Assembly (NCBI GenBank): GCA_963556495.2
Contig: OY747712.1
Span: forward strand, 29,966,235 to 30,030,234
Reading direction: 5' to 3'
Source of the DNA: Valencia hispanica
Taxonomy: Eukaryota > Chordata > Actinopteri > Cyprinodontiformes > Valenciidae
Length of the DNA: 64,000 bases
Shown here: positions 33,796 through 45,161 of the stretch, piece by piece
Layout: every line of letters begins with the position of its first letter
How positions within the stretch are numbered: position 1 is the first letter of the stretch
Program-made: the position numbers and the translations under genes
The notes under the pieces: generated by a model
Databases searched by the model: none
Seen by the model: the letters and a program-made list of their open reading frames with translations, nothing else
Told to the model about the DNA's origin: nothing

Positions 33796-35340
33796 ACTTA
33801 TACTCTAGAAGATATATGATGAGAAAAATGCCAAATATAGCCAAGCTTTGATATTACAGTACCTGCCCGTTAAAAACAATGGTTAGACTATTTCCATTGA
33901 ACAACTTTAAATTTATGCAAAGAACAGGTGCATGAGCTGAACTTTTAAGATATAGTTTAATATAAATGTTCACAACTATCTGAAGAAAAAAATAAATCCT
34001 TGCATAAAATCATTTGCATACTCGGGTAGATCATGTGATCACTCCACTGAAGGTTTTTCAGAGGCTCTGCCTTGCAGTCATTGTTCCCCTCCCATAAAAA
34101 CAGCTTTTTCCTGAATTATGTTTTGAAGCTGCAAACTAGAGTAAGAGGAAGTGTCACAGCAGCAGGGGGTCTGATCAGTGGTGCTATAAAAAAACTTTGC
34201 AAAAACTTGATCATTTGTATATATGCCCCCAAGAAACAGGTGATGCTGTGAAACAAAAAAAGTACACCATCAATAGGAGTACATTTAAACTAATGAATGA
34301 ATGAATTAGATTTACAAATTCATGTGGGTGACATAAGGAACTAAAGATAATGATAAAATGGAGGGCTTTTTGGGAAGATTTGACCACTGAAAACAATTCT
34401 GTAGATAAAGAGATACATTTGCACAACTCACACTATTCCATCTCTAGTTCTTTCTTTAGTGCAAGATTAATTGGGGCAGGAAGAAATCTTGTGTTTGCTG
34501 CCATACAAAAAAGCATATGTGTATGATGTACCTTATACAGAATTGGTTGGAATGAATAGTTGAATATGATGGAACGACAGTATAAAAGCGAATCATTTAA
34601 GTGTGCCTCTCCTGTGCCCAGGCCTCTAGGGTTTTCAGAATGCATTCTAGCAAAAAGACTGCATTTATCACCCATTGGGTTTTTTTGCCATGAAATTTCC
34701 TTACATGACACTTCCAAGCATTGGCGCTCTCTCCTCAGCACACCAGTGCACACTGCAGTACGTTTACAACTCTACATTACTTTGTAAAAGTTTTTCAGAA
34801 GGACTCACAGTGGGCAAAGGGCAAAATGCCTTTACTTTATCTATCTATTCCAGAAGTGCACTGAATTAATAAAAAAGAAAAGTTTGAAAACCTTTTGTGC
34901 TACTTATATGACAGAATAGAAACGGAATTATTGAGGTATAGCAAGAATTTGTTGGCCATATTTAACCAGTACTGAGTAAGGAGTAATGTCATGTGTAAAA
35001 CTGTTCATCAACACATAAAATGTTAATGTTACACACACATTCAGATTTTAAAAGCTCAATACAGCTGAAAAAACAAGTATGGGATATGGGAGTATTTTTT
35101 TCTGAATACTCATGTGAAATGACACTGAAACTATTGAAAACATGAAAAAAATGGATTGCAAAAAGGCATGGAAAGCCAAGAAAAAATCTGAAACCTCTCA
35201 ATATTTTAAGGAACTGAAGTATCTGAAAACAGAGTGCATTTAAAAGCTGAGAGCCTTTATGCCTGGATTCATCCAGAAGGGAAGGTATGAGGCTGAATGT
35301 GCTCAAGCGGACAGTGAAAGCTCCTGCCACCCAAATATGG

Positions 35341-35342
<2 letters not shown>
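33796..35342. other. Unassigned non-coding DNA
   Basis: No gene recognised on either strand; frames of 60-110 codons overlap each other on opposite strands without known motifs. Confidence 0.45.

Positions 35343-35372
<30 letters not shown>
35343..35372. repeat. (GT)n microsatellite
   Basis: Fifteen GT units immediately before the 3' end of the minus-strand L2. Confidence 0.97.
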
Positions 35373-35375
<3 letters not shown>

Positions 35376-35663
35376 AGATACTAATTCAATTCAGTTCATT
35401 TACATAGCACCAATTCACAACATATGTAATCTCAAGGCACTTTATAAGAAAACTCATTTCAATTCAGTTTTACAGTAGTGACAGTGGACAGTTGCCTGCG
35501 TTGTCGTTGACACCACAGCAATCCCTCATGTATGGGGATTGCTGGGGGTTCGAGAAGAAAGAGCAGAGACACAAACAGAACAAAAGAACTGGTGTAAGAG
35601 TAAGTTCTATGTTAAAGAAGGAAAAAAGTTGATAACAGGAGAGGGAGAACATTCAGTTACTGA

Positions 35664-36657
35664 TATGGTAAGATCTCTAATCATGAAAAATACATTTAAA
35701 TGTGGGCTAGCGCCAGTATTTGCACTTAACGTTAGCCGAAATAACGTTACCTGTTGCTTTTATGATGGAGTGGCCACATAAAATAAGAGATTAAAGTCAG
35801 TATTTACAAGAATAAAGTTGTAATTGACTAGTTTAATATTATTATGCATTTAAATTAGTTATTTATGAAAATCAAGTAGCTAGTTCTTAATGAAAATAAA
35901 GTAATTACGGGAATTAAAGTTATAATTTAGGAGATTGAAATAATTTACAAGATTTATGAGATAGGAGATACTGTACACGTACCTGAGATAAATCAACGTT
36001 ATTAAAAGACAGAGAGTAAAGCTTTGTGTTGCACTAGGTGGTGCTAACAACTAGTTAGTTAACGTCCTATGCAGTCTAATCTGTATTAGGCGAGTAAGAG
36101 TTTTCCAGAGTCAGTTAAGTTGTCAACAAACCATAAGTAGGCTACTTATTCTAACATAGCTATTTACAATACTTAACGTTACAAGTACAGTAAAGTTAGC
36201 TTGGTGGCCGACAGCCTTATGTTAGCGGGCTAACGCTAGCCACTAAAAACTTGTAACGTATGAACCATGACAAATGTACAATCTTTTTATGGTACAGGGC
36301 GACCGCTAAACATTTGATTAACAATTTGTTTTATGTTTAAAGCAAAAAAGTCATAGAATTTTGAACCAGCTGAGTCAGAGTCAGGACCTCACCTCAACCT
36401 TGTAATTTTTACTTTTCATTGAAGCCTGTACTTTTCCTTTCAGACTTCCACCTGACAGCACACTAACATTTACCACTCTGTTTGAGTTGTAGGAGCTCAG
36501 ACCCTTTTTCACTGACTTTGGGATGTCAGCAAAATACGATGTCAGCGTAAAAAAAGTGACCGGTTCCTTAGCTACCGCCATTGTGTTTACATTAGGAGCA
36601 GCGGCGGGTTGGACACGGAAGTGGTGTCTTGACGTCACGCTAGCCATCTACATAGCA
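35664..36657 (-). mobile_element. Unclassified insert carrying a promoter-like start and exon
   Basis: About 990 bp interrupts the L2 3' UTR. It is rich in AACGTTAGC/GCTAACG words and includes, on the minus strand, a CRE (TGACGTCA, 36630-36637), an ETS-like CACTTCCGTG (36623-36614) and an exon-like ORF. No terminal inverted repeats or target duplication were found, and L2 bases are missing at the site. It may be a DNA transposon fragment or a segment moved by a rearrangement. Confidence 0.45.
36393..36647 (-). CDS. Exon-like ORF, possible transposon protein N-terminus
   Basis: An open frame from 36647. A better start is the ATG at 36581 (context CACAATGGCGG), about 50 bp after the CRE and 35 bp after the ETS-like site. 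From there 63 codons reach a consensus 5' splice site GAG|GTGAGG at 36393/36392, in phase 0. The protein begins MAVAKEPVTFFTLTSYFADI and has a KGxLxxYxS...GxLKGKVQASMKxKxYKVEV pattern. That pattern reminds me of the segment before the SWIM zinc finger in fish YqaJ/SWIM-type transposon proteins, but this is weak and from memory. No downstream exon was found in the window. An orphan host exon cannot be excluded. Confidence 0.35.
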
Positions 36658-36974
36658 GCATAACTACAGAGATAGCTCAGGATAACCTTTTTTAACTATA
36701 AGTTTTATCACAAAAGGAAGGTTTTAAGCCTGGTCTTAAAAGTAGAAAACTGGTTCCACAGAGAAGCCTGATAACTAAACGATCTGCCTCCCATTCTATC
36801 TTTAGAAATCCTAGGAAACACAAGTAAACCTGCAGTTGCGAGTGAAGTGCTCTTTTAGGAACATATGGAACAATCAGATATTTGATGTATGAAGGAGTTT
36901 GATTATTAAGGGCTTTATATGTAAGAAGGAGGTGCTTAAATTCGATTCTGGATTTAACAGGGAGCCAATGAAGG

Positions 36975-37325
36975 CAAGGCAATTTTATTTGTACAGCACA
37001 CTTTCAACGACAAGGTGATCAAGGTGCTTTACATGATTAAGAGGTAAAACAAAAGTAGCAATAAAACACAGACAAAGCATACAATGTAAAAACAGCAAGA
37101 AGCATACATAAAAGATGATGCATCAAAGCATTACTCAAAGCTCTAAACAGATACATTTTTAGTTGTGATTTAAAAGAACTCAGTGTTTAAGCAGCTTTGC
37201 AGTTTTCCGGAAGTTTGTTCCAGATTAGAGGAGTATAAAAACTGAAAGCGGCTTCTCCCTGTATGGTTCTAATTCTAGGGATGTTGAGTAGACTGGAATT
37301 CGAAGACCTAAGTGGGCTCAAGGGA
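36975..37325 (-). mobile_element. L2 second-subfamily fragment, left arm of head-to-head pair
   Basis: On the minus strand it encodes the degraded RT C-terminus (SPLRSSNSSLLNIPRIRT, then ...GEAAFSFYTPLIWNKLPE), followed by the 3' UTR and a GCCTTGCC tail, matching the element at 44590-49882. Its 3' tail abuts AATGAAGG (36967-36974). Its truncated 5' side joins Rex3 sequence directly at about 37325. Several stops and frameshifts are present. Confidence 0.8.
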
Positions 37326-37661
37326 AGGGGGATCCATGTTACCTCTTCGGGCTAAGCCCGACCGGGCACCATGGGTAAAGGCCCGACCTCCAGGCGCTCG
37401 CCAACGTGCCCCACCTCCAGGCCAGGCTCCAGAGGGGGGCCCCGGTGACCCGTGTCCGGGCAAGGGAACACTAAATCCATTTATGTCATTCATCATAGGG
37501 GTCTTATGGGTTGCACTTTGTCTGATCCCTCACCTAGAACCAAATTGCCATGGGTGACCCTACTAGGAGCAAAAAGCCCCCGACAACATAGCTCCTAGGA
37601 TCATTGGGACACTCAAACCCCTCCACCACGATAAGGTGGCAGCCCAGGGAGGGGTAGATTC
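37326..37661 (+). mobile_element. Rex3/RTE 5' region fragment
   Basis: A G/C-rich block beginning GGGGGATCCATGTTACC. It contains the CCCGACCGGGCACC, GACCCGTGTCCGGGCA and CACTCAAACCCCTCCACCACG-type sequence that I recognise as the 5' leader region of fish Rex3/RTE elements. No Rex3 coding or 3' sequence follows; at 37662 the sequence changes to mid-RT of an L2 in the same orientation. A 5'-only RTE copy is odd, because these elements normally keep their 3' end. The identification rests on memory. Confidence 0.6.
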
Positions 37662-38990
37662 CAGTTTGTTCATCTAAATGATAAATTTTCTTCACACTCA
37701 AGGGTTACTTGTGGAGTTCCACGGGGTTCTGTGCTTGGACCAATTCTTTTCACCATATATATGCTCCCAATTGGTAGAATCATTAGACAGCATGGAATAC
37801 ATTTCCACAGATATGCCGATGATACACAACTATATTTATCCATAAATCCTGATGAACCCAGTCAGTTAGGTAGATTACAGGCATGTCTGGAAGACATAAA
37901 AACATGGATGACTCTAAACTTTTTGCTCTTAAATTCCGACAAGACAGAAGTTGCTGTCTTTGGACCAGAAGTTCTAAAAAAGAAACTGCTTAGTCAATCA
38001 CTTCATCTGGATGGCATTAAATTGGCCCCCAGTAACAACGTAAAGAACCTCTGCGTTATTTTTGACTTGACATTTCAAATTCAATTCAAATTCAAAATTA
38101 CTTTATTAATCCCAAAGGGAAATTAAATGTTGTTGTAACTCATTATGCAAGTTCCTTCAAAGATTTGTTGTAGATGCTGATGGCTGTGGGTAGGGATGAT
38201 CTCTTTTAGTGCTCTGCAGATCTGAAGAAGCCTCTGACTGAAGACGCTCTGTAGTTGTCTGATGTAGAGAATACTCTGGATCTATGGCGTCTTCTTTTCA
38301 ACTCATCAGGGTTTTGTGGCTGTAGTTGAAGTATTATTTGAGCTTTTGTGATGTTAATCAGCTGCTGCCAGTTGTAAACCACCATGTTGTCATGGTTATG
38401 CATCATAACAAATGTCCAAAAATAAAAAGTATCAGCAAAAATCCTTCCAGCTGCACAGCATTTAAATCCCATATTAAACAGGTTTCTAGGATTTCTTTCT
38501 TTCACCTCCGGAATATTGCTAAAATTAGAAACATTCTGTCCAGGAGTGATGCTGAGAAACTAGTCCATGCATTTGTTACCTCAAGGCTGGACTACTGTTG
38601 ATAAAAATGCAGCAGCAAGAGTTCTGATGAATATTAAAAAGAGAGATCACATTTCTCCTGTTTTAGCTTTCCTTCATTGGCTCCCTGTTGAATCCAGAAT
38701 ATAATTTAAGATCCTCCTTCTTACATACAAAGCCCTTAATAATCAAGCTCCATCATACATCACAGATCTAATTGTTTTATATGTTCCTAACAGAGCACTT
38801 CGCTCTCAGACTGCAGGTTTACTTTTAGTTCCTAGGATTTCTAAAAGAAGAATGGGAGGCAGATCTTTTAGTTATCAGGCTCCTCTCCTGTGGAACCAGC
38901 TCCCAGCTTTAGTCCGTGAGGCAGACACTCTGTTTACTTTTAAGGCCAGGCTTAAAACGTTCCTTTTTGATAAAGCTTATAGTTAGAGTG
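37662..38990 (+). pseudogene. L2 RT C-terminal half, interrupted
   Basis: An open frame over 37731-38126 runs from [20 protein letters not shown] through the YADD catalytic box to SNNVKNLCVIFDLTF and then enters the nested element. After the insertion the RT resumes with FKSHIKQVSRISFFHLRNIA. It is broken again near 38597, where about 70 bp are lost. Motif A and everything upstream are absent. Confidence 0.85.
38076..38458 (-). mobile_element. Rex1/Babar-like LINE 3' fragment
   Basis: On the minus strand the 3' end reads TTTAATTTCCCTTTGGGATT and AATAAAGTAATTTTGAATTTG. The same layout ends 52109-52397 and 63641-63763. It interrupts the L2 between GACATTT and TAAATCCC; CATTT is duplicated (38071-38075, 38459-38463). 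The coding remnant is too degraded to place alone. The relative at 52109-52397 reads HPLHETVIKQQSVFSRRL and YRKSFLPTA, a Rex1-type C-terminus. Confidence 0.65.
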
Positions 38991-40020
38991 GCTTAGGTCA
39001 TCCTGAGCTATCTCTGTAGTTATGCTGCTATAGGCTTAGACTGCTGGAGGACAGACTTACCAATTTTCTTCCCTCTGCTACCTCCTTTTCTACTAATACC
39101 CTCCAGTTGTATTACAGTACATTCTGTTATTTCAACTGTTAACTTTGTTTTCTCTCAGTGTTTTTTCTCCATAGAAGATATACCTGGTCTGGTATCCTGC
39201 TTGGCTGCAATGCCCTGTTGGACGGGGGGCATCGACTGGGATGATGCTCCCAGTAACTGAACATCCACTGTGTCCTGTTATCAACTTTTTACTTTCTGTA
39301 TTATAGAAAGTACTCTTATGTCAGATCTTCTGTTCCTTCTGTGTCTTTGCTCTGTCTTTTCAAACCCCAAGATGGTCGTGGCAGATGGTCGCTCCTACCG
39401 AGACTGGTTCTGTTGGAGGTTTCTTCCTGTTAAAGGGGAGTTTTTCCTCTCCACTGTTGCTACTTGCTTGCTCGGAATGAGGGATTGCTGAAGGATTGCT
39501 GTGGTTGGCAAGTCTGCATCAATGGGGCCCAACCTCACGCCAATGACAGAAGCAATCTGCTGGGATTCCTTGAATTGGAAACTCTTTAACTGATTGTAAT
39601 GTTTGTATAAATGTATTGAAATGACTTCTTGTTAAGTGCCTTGAGATGACACCGGTTGTGAATCAGCGCTATATAAATAAACTGAATTGAATTGAATTGA
39701 ATTATTAATGAAGGCTAATTTAATGCCATCTAGATTAAGATATTGACCAAGCAGTTTCTTTTCCAGAGCTTCTGGTCCCAAAACGACAACTTCTGTCTTG
39801 TCAGAATTTAAAAGCAGAAGGTTTAGAGTCATCCAGGTTGTTATTTAATTCAAGACATGCCTGTAATCTACCTAACTGATTGGATTTATCAGGAGTTATG
39901 GATTAATATATTTGCTTATCATCGGAATAACTACGAAAATTTATCCCATGCTATTGAATGATTTTACCAATTGGAAGCATGTATATAGTAAAAAGAATTG
40001 GTACAAGAACAGAACCACTG

Positions 40021-40689
40021 CTATCAACTTTAACGGACACAAGTGATAGATCCCAGCACCACTTGGATACAATCGAGGACATGAAGACCAAATATGAAAA
40101 GTGTGGCTGTGGAAAAGACTCTGTTCAAAGTAAGAGATACTTTGGGGAATGCCAAATATGGAACTATATATGTGTTGGAGCCCTGTAAAAGAGGCTGTGT
40201 CTAAAAATAAATGGGGTTTCTATGATTGGGCCAAGATTCCCTCATGATTGGGTTTTTCTGATGTGGGCTGTAGTTTGATTAAAGTCCTTCGCTGTTAAAC
40301 TGTAGTCCTGTCTCCAGAGTTTTCTTCATTAACCATCTTCACATCAACATCTTAAACCAGACACTAATAATACACCACACAACCCTGCCCCTATAAGTGC
40401 AAAAAAATATATATATATCAGCTGGGTTAATCCAAATGTATTGCTAATGAAAGGGTTTCCCATTACCAACGTATAGCACAATAAGAATCTCATCAGTAAA
40501 AAGCAATGAGCTCTCTCCTGAGCTTTGCAATTTTGCTATCATGGTGGAAATGGTAACAGGCATATTTTTAAACCTCTGATTGTTTAAAGGAGTACTGATG
40601 CGATTACAATCCGGAAGATTAAAGAACATTATATCATTATAAACAAGACATGAAAAGGTGCTCTTTACAAGATTTCTGAAAGAGAAATG
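40021..40689. other. Unassigned non-coding DNA
   Basis: No gene seen between the old L2 fragment and the Tc1-like relic. A short (TA)n run lies at 40408-40419. Confidence 0.45.
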
Positions 40690-40925
40690 ACAAAAGAAAA
40701 TCAGAAAAGTTGTCCAAAAAATTATGATGGCTTGGGTTGGTTTTTCATCACATGAAAAGCATCATTTCATTGAAGAAACGATAAATGAACCATTTTATTG
40801 AGACATTCTTGAAAATAATGTGGAAGCAGAAACGAGGGTGGATTTTTAGGACACTAATCATAGAGCCAAGGAATCTCTAAACTGAGTTCAGTGGTTGCAG
40901 TCCAGAAAAAAGTATAAGCCCCTTT
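40690..40925 (+). pseudogene. Tc1/mariner-like transposase relic
   Basis: One frame reads ...MMAWVGFSSHEKHHFIEE, then INEPFY*DILENNV, then DF*DTNHRAKESLN*VQWLQS. It lines up by eye with the WGCFS...YRDILE...QQDNDPKHTAK...EW core of Tc1-type DD(E/D) transposases. There are at least three stops, and the second catalytic Asp is in the position of DTNH. No inverted termini survive. The right side is broken by the Rex3 insertion at 40951. Confidence 0.5.
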
Positions 40926-40950
40926 ACAAATTTCTTCTCGTTGGCTTTTT

Positions 40951-42717
40951 CCCATCCATCCATCCATTTTCTTCCGCTTATCCGGGGTCGGGTCGCGGGG
41001 GCAGCAGCCTAAGCAAAGAGACCCAGACTTCCCTCTCCCTAGCCACTTGTTCCAGCTCCTCGGGAGGAACCCCAAGGCGCTCCCAGGCCAGCCGAGAAAC
41101 ATAGTCCCTCCAGCGTGTCCTGGGCCTTCCCCTGGGCCTCCTCCCGGTGAGACCTGCCTGAAACACCTCACCAGGGAGGCGTCCAGGAGGCATCCTGACC
41201 AGATGCCCGAGCCACCTCAACTGACTCCTCTCGATGTGGAGAAGCAGCGGCTCTACTCTGAGCCCCCTCCGGATGACTGAGCTTCTCAGCCTATCTCTAA
41301 GGGAGAACCCAGACACTCTGCGGAGGAAACTCATTTCAGCCGCTTGTATCCGTGATTTCGTTCTTTCGGTCACCACCCAGAGTTCGTGACCATAGATGAG
41401 GGTAGGAACGTAGATCGACCGGTAAATCGAGAGCTTCGCCTTTTGGCTCAGCTCTCTCTTCACCACGACAGACTGGTAAAGCGCCCGCATAACTGCAGAT
41501 GCCCCACCAATCCGTCTATCGATCTCCCGCTCCATTTTTCCATCATTCGTGAACAAGACCCCCAAATACTTAAACTCCTCCACTTGGGGAAGGACCCCAT
41601 CCCCGACCCGGAGGAGGCACCCCACCCTTTTCCGGCTCAAGACCATGGCCTCGGATTTGAAGGTGCTGATTCTCATCCCAGCCGATTCACACTCGGCTGC
41701 GAACCACTCCAGCGAAAGCTGTAGATCACGCTCCGATGAAGCCAACAGGACCACGTCATCTGCAAAAAGCAGAGACCCGATCCTGAGGCCACCAAAACGG
41801 ATCCCCTCAAAGCCTTGGCTGCGCCTAGAGATCCTGTCCATAAAAGTTAGGAACAGGATCGGTGACAAAGGGCAACCTTGGCGGAGTCCAACTCTCACTG
41901 GAAACAAGCCCGACTTACTGCCGGCAATGCGAACCAAACTCTGGCACTGGTCGTACAGGGACCTAACAGCCCGTATCAAGGGGCCCGGTACCCCATACAC
42001 CCGGGGCACCCCCCACAGGGCCCCCCAAGGGACACGGTCGAACGCCTTCTCCAAGTCCACATAACACATGTAGACCGGTTGGGCGAACTCCCACGCACCC
42101 TCCAGGACCCTGCTGAGGGTGTAGAGCTGGTCCAGTGTTCCACGGCCAGGACGAAAACCGCATTGTTCCTCCTGGATCCGAGGTCCGACTATCCGTCCCT
42201 CCTCTCCAGAACCCCTGAATAGACCTTACCAGGGAGGCTCAGAAGTGTGATCCCCCTGTAGTTGGAACACACCCTGTGGTCCCCCTTTTTAAACAGGGGG
42301 ACCACCACCCCGGTCTGCCAATCCAAGGGAACTGTCCCCGATGTCCACGCAATATTGCAGAGCCGCGTTAACCAACACAGCCCCACAACATCCAGAGCCT
42401 TGAGGAACTCCGGTCGAATCTCATCCACCCCCGGAGCCTTGCCACGAGGAGCTTTTTAACGACCTCGGTGACCTCAGCACCAGAGATTGGAGAGCCCGAC
42501 CCCAAGTCCCCAAACCCTGCTTCCAGATTGGAAGGCGTGCTGGTGGGATTGAGGAGGTCTTCGAAGTATTCCATCCACCGACCCAAAACGTCCCGCATCG
42601 AGGTCAGCAGCACACCATCCCCACTGTAAACAGTGTTGGTGCCAGACCGCTTTCCCCCCCTGAGACGCCGGATGGTGGACCAGAATCGCTTCGAAGCCGT
42701 ACGGAAGTCGTTAGTCA
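40951..42717 (-). mobile_element. Rex3 (RTE) LINE, minus strand, 10-bp TSD
   Basis: On the minus strand it runs from inside the region before the RT (SKRFWSTIRRLRGGK) to the GGATAAGCGGAAG 3' end and GATGGATGG tail. It is flanked by a perfect 10-bp duplication TTGGCTTTTT (40941-40950, 42718-42727). The endonuclease is missing through 5' truncation. The sequence is very close to 24777-26233 in the shared region. Confidence 0.93.
40978..42717 (-). pseudogene. Rex3 reverse transcriptase, three frames
   Basis: The longest RT in the window. The final frame (42069-40978, 363 codons) has YVDLEKAFDRVPWGALW (motif A), GLRQGCPLSPILF (motif B), LLFADDVVLLAS (motif C) and the complete C-terminus to PPRPDPG. 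Two upstream frames carry VGRWMEYFEDLLNPTSTP-like linker sequence and DWQTGVVVPLFKKGD / SNYRGITLLSLPGKV. Frameshifts near 42445 and 42180 separate the three. Catalytic aspartates of motifs A and C are intact, but the copy lacks an endonuclease. Confidence 0.92.
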
Positions 42718-42727
42718 TTGGCTTTTT

Positions 42728-44481
42728 TGTTACTCTAAAATGCGTCAGCTCATTCAAATTGAAAATCTTTTAACCTACCGCGTGATACAGGTTCTAATTA
42801 AATAATTTTATTTTCTCAACAGGTCTGGCAGCAATCCAGCCTGGGGGTGACAACTGAAACTGAACTCCCCCCACCCCCCAAAGAAAAATTAGCTAAACAA
42901 CTTTTTTTCCTACTAAATAAAATCCTGATTTGAAAACCACAAGATTTTGTTGTTGTTGTTTTATATTAATTTTTTTTTGATTATCTAAGACTTGACAAGA
43001 TTTAAACAAAAAAGCAAAAGCAGATGACATTTTAAAAGGGGAAAATAATTATTACCGGTGCTGTTTTGTGTCAACCATTCAAATCAAAGTGCAGTTCGTT
43101 TAAAAATATTTTAGTAAGTGAGAAAGTGAAGAAAATGTTTTCAGAGATCACACAGTTACAAAAATGTATTTACCATTCAGTGTTATTTTGAATTTAATAA
43201 AGTTTTTATACACAGTTTCTCCCGAAGTAGTTTGTTGGATAGTGTTTACAACTTATCTACTAATAGCTCTTAAAACATCAATTGGGATGGGGAGGTTAAG
43301 TAAAGCCAAGACATCCCAGTGGTTCATCATGGCATTATAAATATTATAGAGTGGTTTGAAAGTTCCTGCATAAAACATTGGATTCAATTTCAGAACATTT
43401 CTAAAGGCATTTTCAAGCCTGTGAATGTATCTATCTAATCTGGAATTGTTCTAATTTATTATGAGAAACCGTTCTTTCACCGTCATTTCAGTGGGCTTTT
43501 TTATCACTGCAAAACTAGATAAATTATTAATTTCATTATATATTGTGGATCTACTTCATTTCGACTGCTTAAGAGATGAGGGGCAAAGTTCACGGTAAAG
43601 GACGGCTGTCCCTGTGTGTTGTGTAACTAACGGCTGCAGAGATGAGTGGTCCTGTGATGAATGGTGCCGTCATGTGCAGCTATAATCACGCCTACGCATG
43701 GCTTCCTGCATAATTGATTTTTAATCCCCTAATAGAAAGTAAATCACACAAGAAAGGCCTGCTTCAGAGCCATTGCAGGAAAAAAGTGAATAATAATAAC
43801 AAAGAGAATTAAAAAGAAAAAAGATTTTTGGGTGAAAGCTGAGATAAAAAATGACTAATAAATGTTTCAGACTGTGAAATGGCATTGAATTTAAATGTTG
43901 CAACTTTGCAGGCAAAAAAAGGATTTGCTATATTCTTAAAGGTCTTTGCTGGTATGCTATCAAAAAAGTCTTCCAAGGTATCACAGCAGCTGAATTTTTT
44001 TCTATGCATTGTAAATCCCAGTAAAGATAATACTGTTTACAAAGAGTAATGAGATATGGATTGACCCATCAGTTGATACAGGAGGAGATTGCAACTGTCA
44101 TCCAAAATAAATATGGGTGACATGCCACTGATACTGTAGGCTGGTAAGTACACAGCTACAAATCTTCCTGAGATTTAAGGTGATGGTGAGAATTACTTCT
44201 GTTAAGAGTTTTTTTTTTTTTTGCCACTCAGGGGAAATTGTACCCTTTGCTGACAATCAGGCCTAACTTGGCTATTTTAATCACACGACTGTGCTCTATG
44301 ATTTGTGTGTTTGAGTGGGGGTGGAGGGAGGCTGAGTTTTCACAGCCACAATCTCACATTTCTTTACCATTTCTAACATTTCAGAGTTAACAAGAAGTTA
44401 GGTGAGATTTTATTTAGACTTACTTTTTTAAAGAGCAACTCAGGAGTCTTACTCCGCCCACATTTCCTGTTTGAAAAATGC
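42728..44481. other. Unassigned non-coding DNA
   Basis: No gene recognised. 43540-43730 has mixed composition and may be a conserved non-coding block. 44430-44481 resembles a common fish interspersed repeat (TAAAGAGCAACTC...), interrupted by the L1 and resuming after 54720, but I cannot name it. Confidence 0.4.
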
Positions 44482-44665
44482 GCCAAAAGGAGTTTTTTTT
44501 ATTTTTTGTTTTATCAATTGAACAATGTATATACATAGTAGTATAGTTACAACAGATATATAGAAATACATGCAGGTAAAGGATTCCTGCTTCGCGTGGC
44601 CTACACACAGCTGAAGCCTGATCTACAGCATCTAAGTACTTAGCATTCAGCTAAAGCTAGATATA

Positions 44666-45161
44666 TCTGGTCCATCTGGTATCCTGCTTGGCTGGAATGC
44701 CCTTTTGGATGGGGGGCATCGACTGGGATGGTGCTCCCAGTGGCTGAACATCCACTGTGTCCTGTTATCAACTTTTTACTTTCTGTAACATAGAAAGTTA
44801 TCTTATATCAGATTTTCTGTTCCTTCTGTGTCTCTGTTCTGTCTTCTCAAACCCCCAGACGGTCGTGGCAGATGGCCGCTCCTACTGAGCCTGGTTCTGT
44901 TGGAGGTTTCTTCCTGTTAAAGGGGAGTTTTTCCTCTCCACCGTCGCTACATGCTTGCTCAGTATGAGGGATTGCTGAAGGATTGCTGTGGTTGAAAAGT
45001 CTGCCCAACCTCACGCCAATGACTGACGCAATCTGCTGGGATTCCTTAAATAGGAAACTTTTTAACTGATTGGAATGTTTGTATAAATGTATTGAAATTA
45101 CTTCTTGTTAAGTGCCTTGAGATGACATCTGTTGCGAATTGGCGCTATATAAATAAACTGA
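44666..45161 (+). mobile_element. L2 3'-UTR-only copy (TTGAA-tail subfamily)
   Basis: About 500 bp almost identical to the 3' UTR at 23780-24270 (GGGGGGCATCGACTGGGATG..., CTATATAAATAAACTGAA). ATATA flanks it (44661-44665, 45162-45166), a weak AT-only duplication. It lies in the 5' UTR of the second L2 subfamily. Confidence 0.88.

Larger units (their letters stand above)
37662..39706 (+). mobile_element. L2 LINE (TTGAA tail), right arm of head-to-head pair
   Basis: It begins inside the RT at [10 protein letters not shown], continues through [13 protein letters not shown] (motif B) and YADDTQLYL (motif C), and ends with the full 3' UTR and a TTGAATTGAATTGAATT tail at about 39704. It is interrupted by a Rex1-type fragment at 38076-38458. 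A deletion removes the part after SRLDYC near 38600. Its 3' tail abuts AATGAAGG (39707-39714). Confidence 0.88.
35382..40020 (-). mobile_element. Old minus-strand L2 split by later insertions
   Basis: Three pieces of one minus-strand L2 (TTGAA-tail subfamily) can be placed in order: 3' UTR 35382-35663; RT end 36658-36974 (LHWLPVKSRIEFK block); and a more upstream RT part 39715-40020 (MTLNLLLLNSDKTEVVVLGP, LDGIKLA). Between them lie a 1-kb insert with an exon (35664-36657) and a 2.7-kb head-to-head LINE block (36975-39706). About 210 bp of 3' UTR and about 330 bp of RT are missing at the two joints. More substitutions than in the 22-kb copy indicate greater age. Confidence 0.75.

Noticed and set aside
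37308..37557. G/C-rich overlapping frames on both strands
   Set aside because: They lie in the Rex3 5' leader fragment; no motif and no start context.
41047..42222. Long plus-strand frames rich in Pro/Arg
   Set aside because: Opposite-strand shadows of the Rex3 RT on the minus strand.
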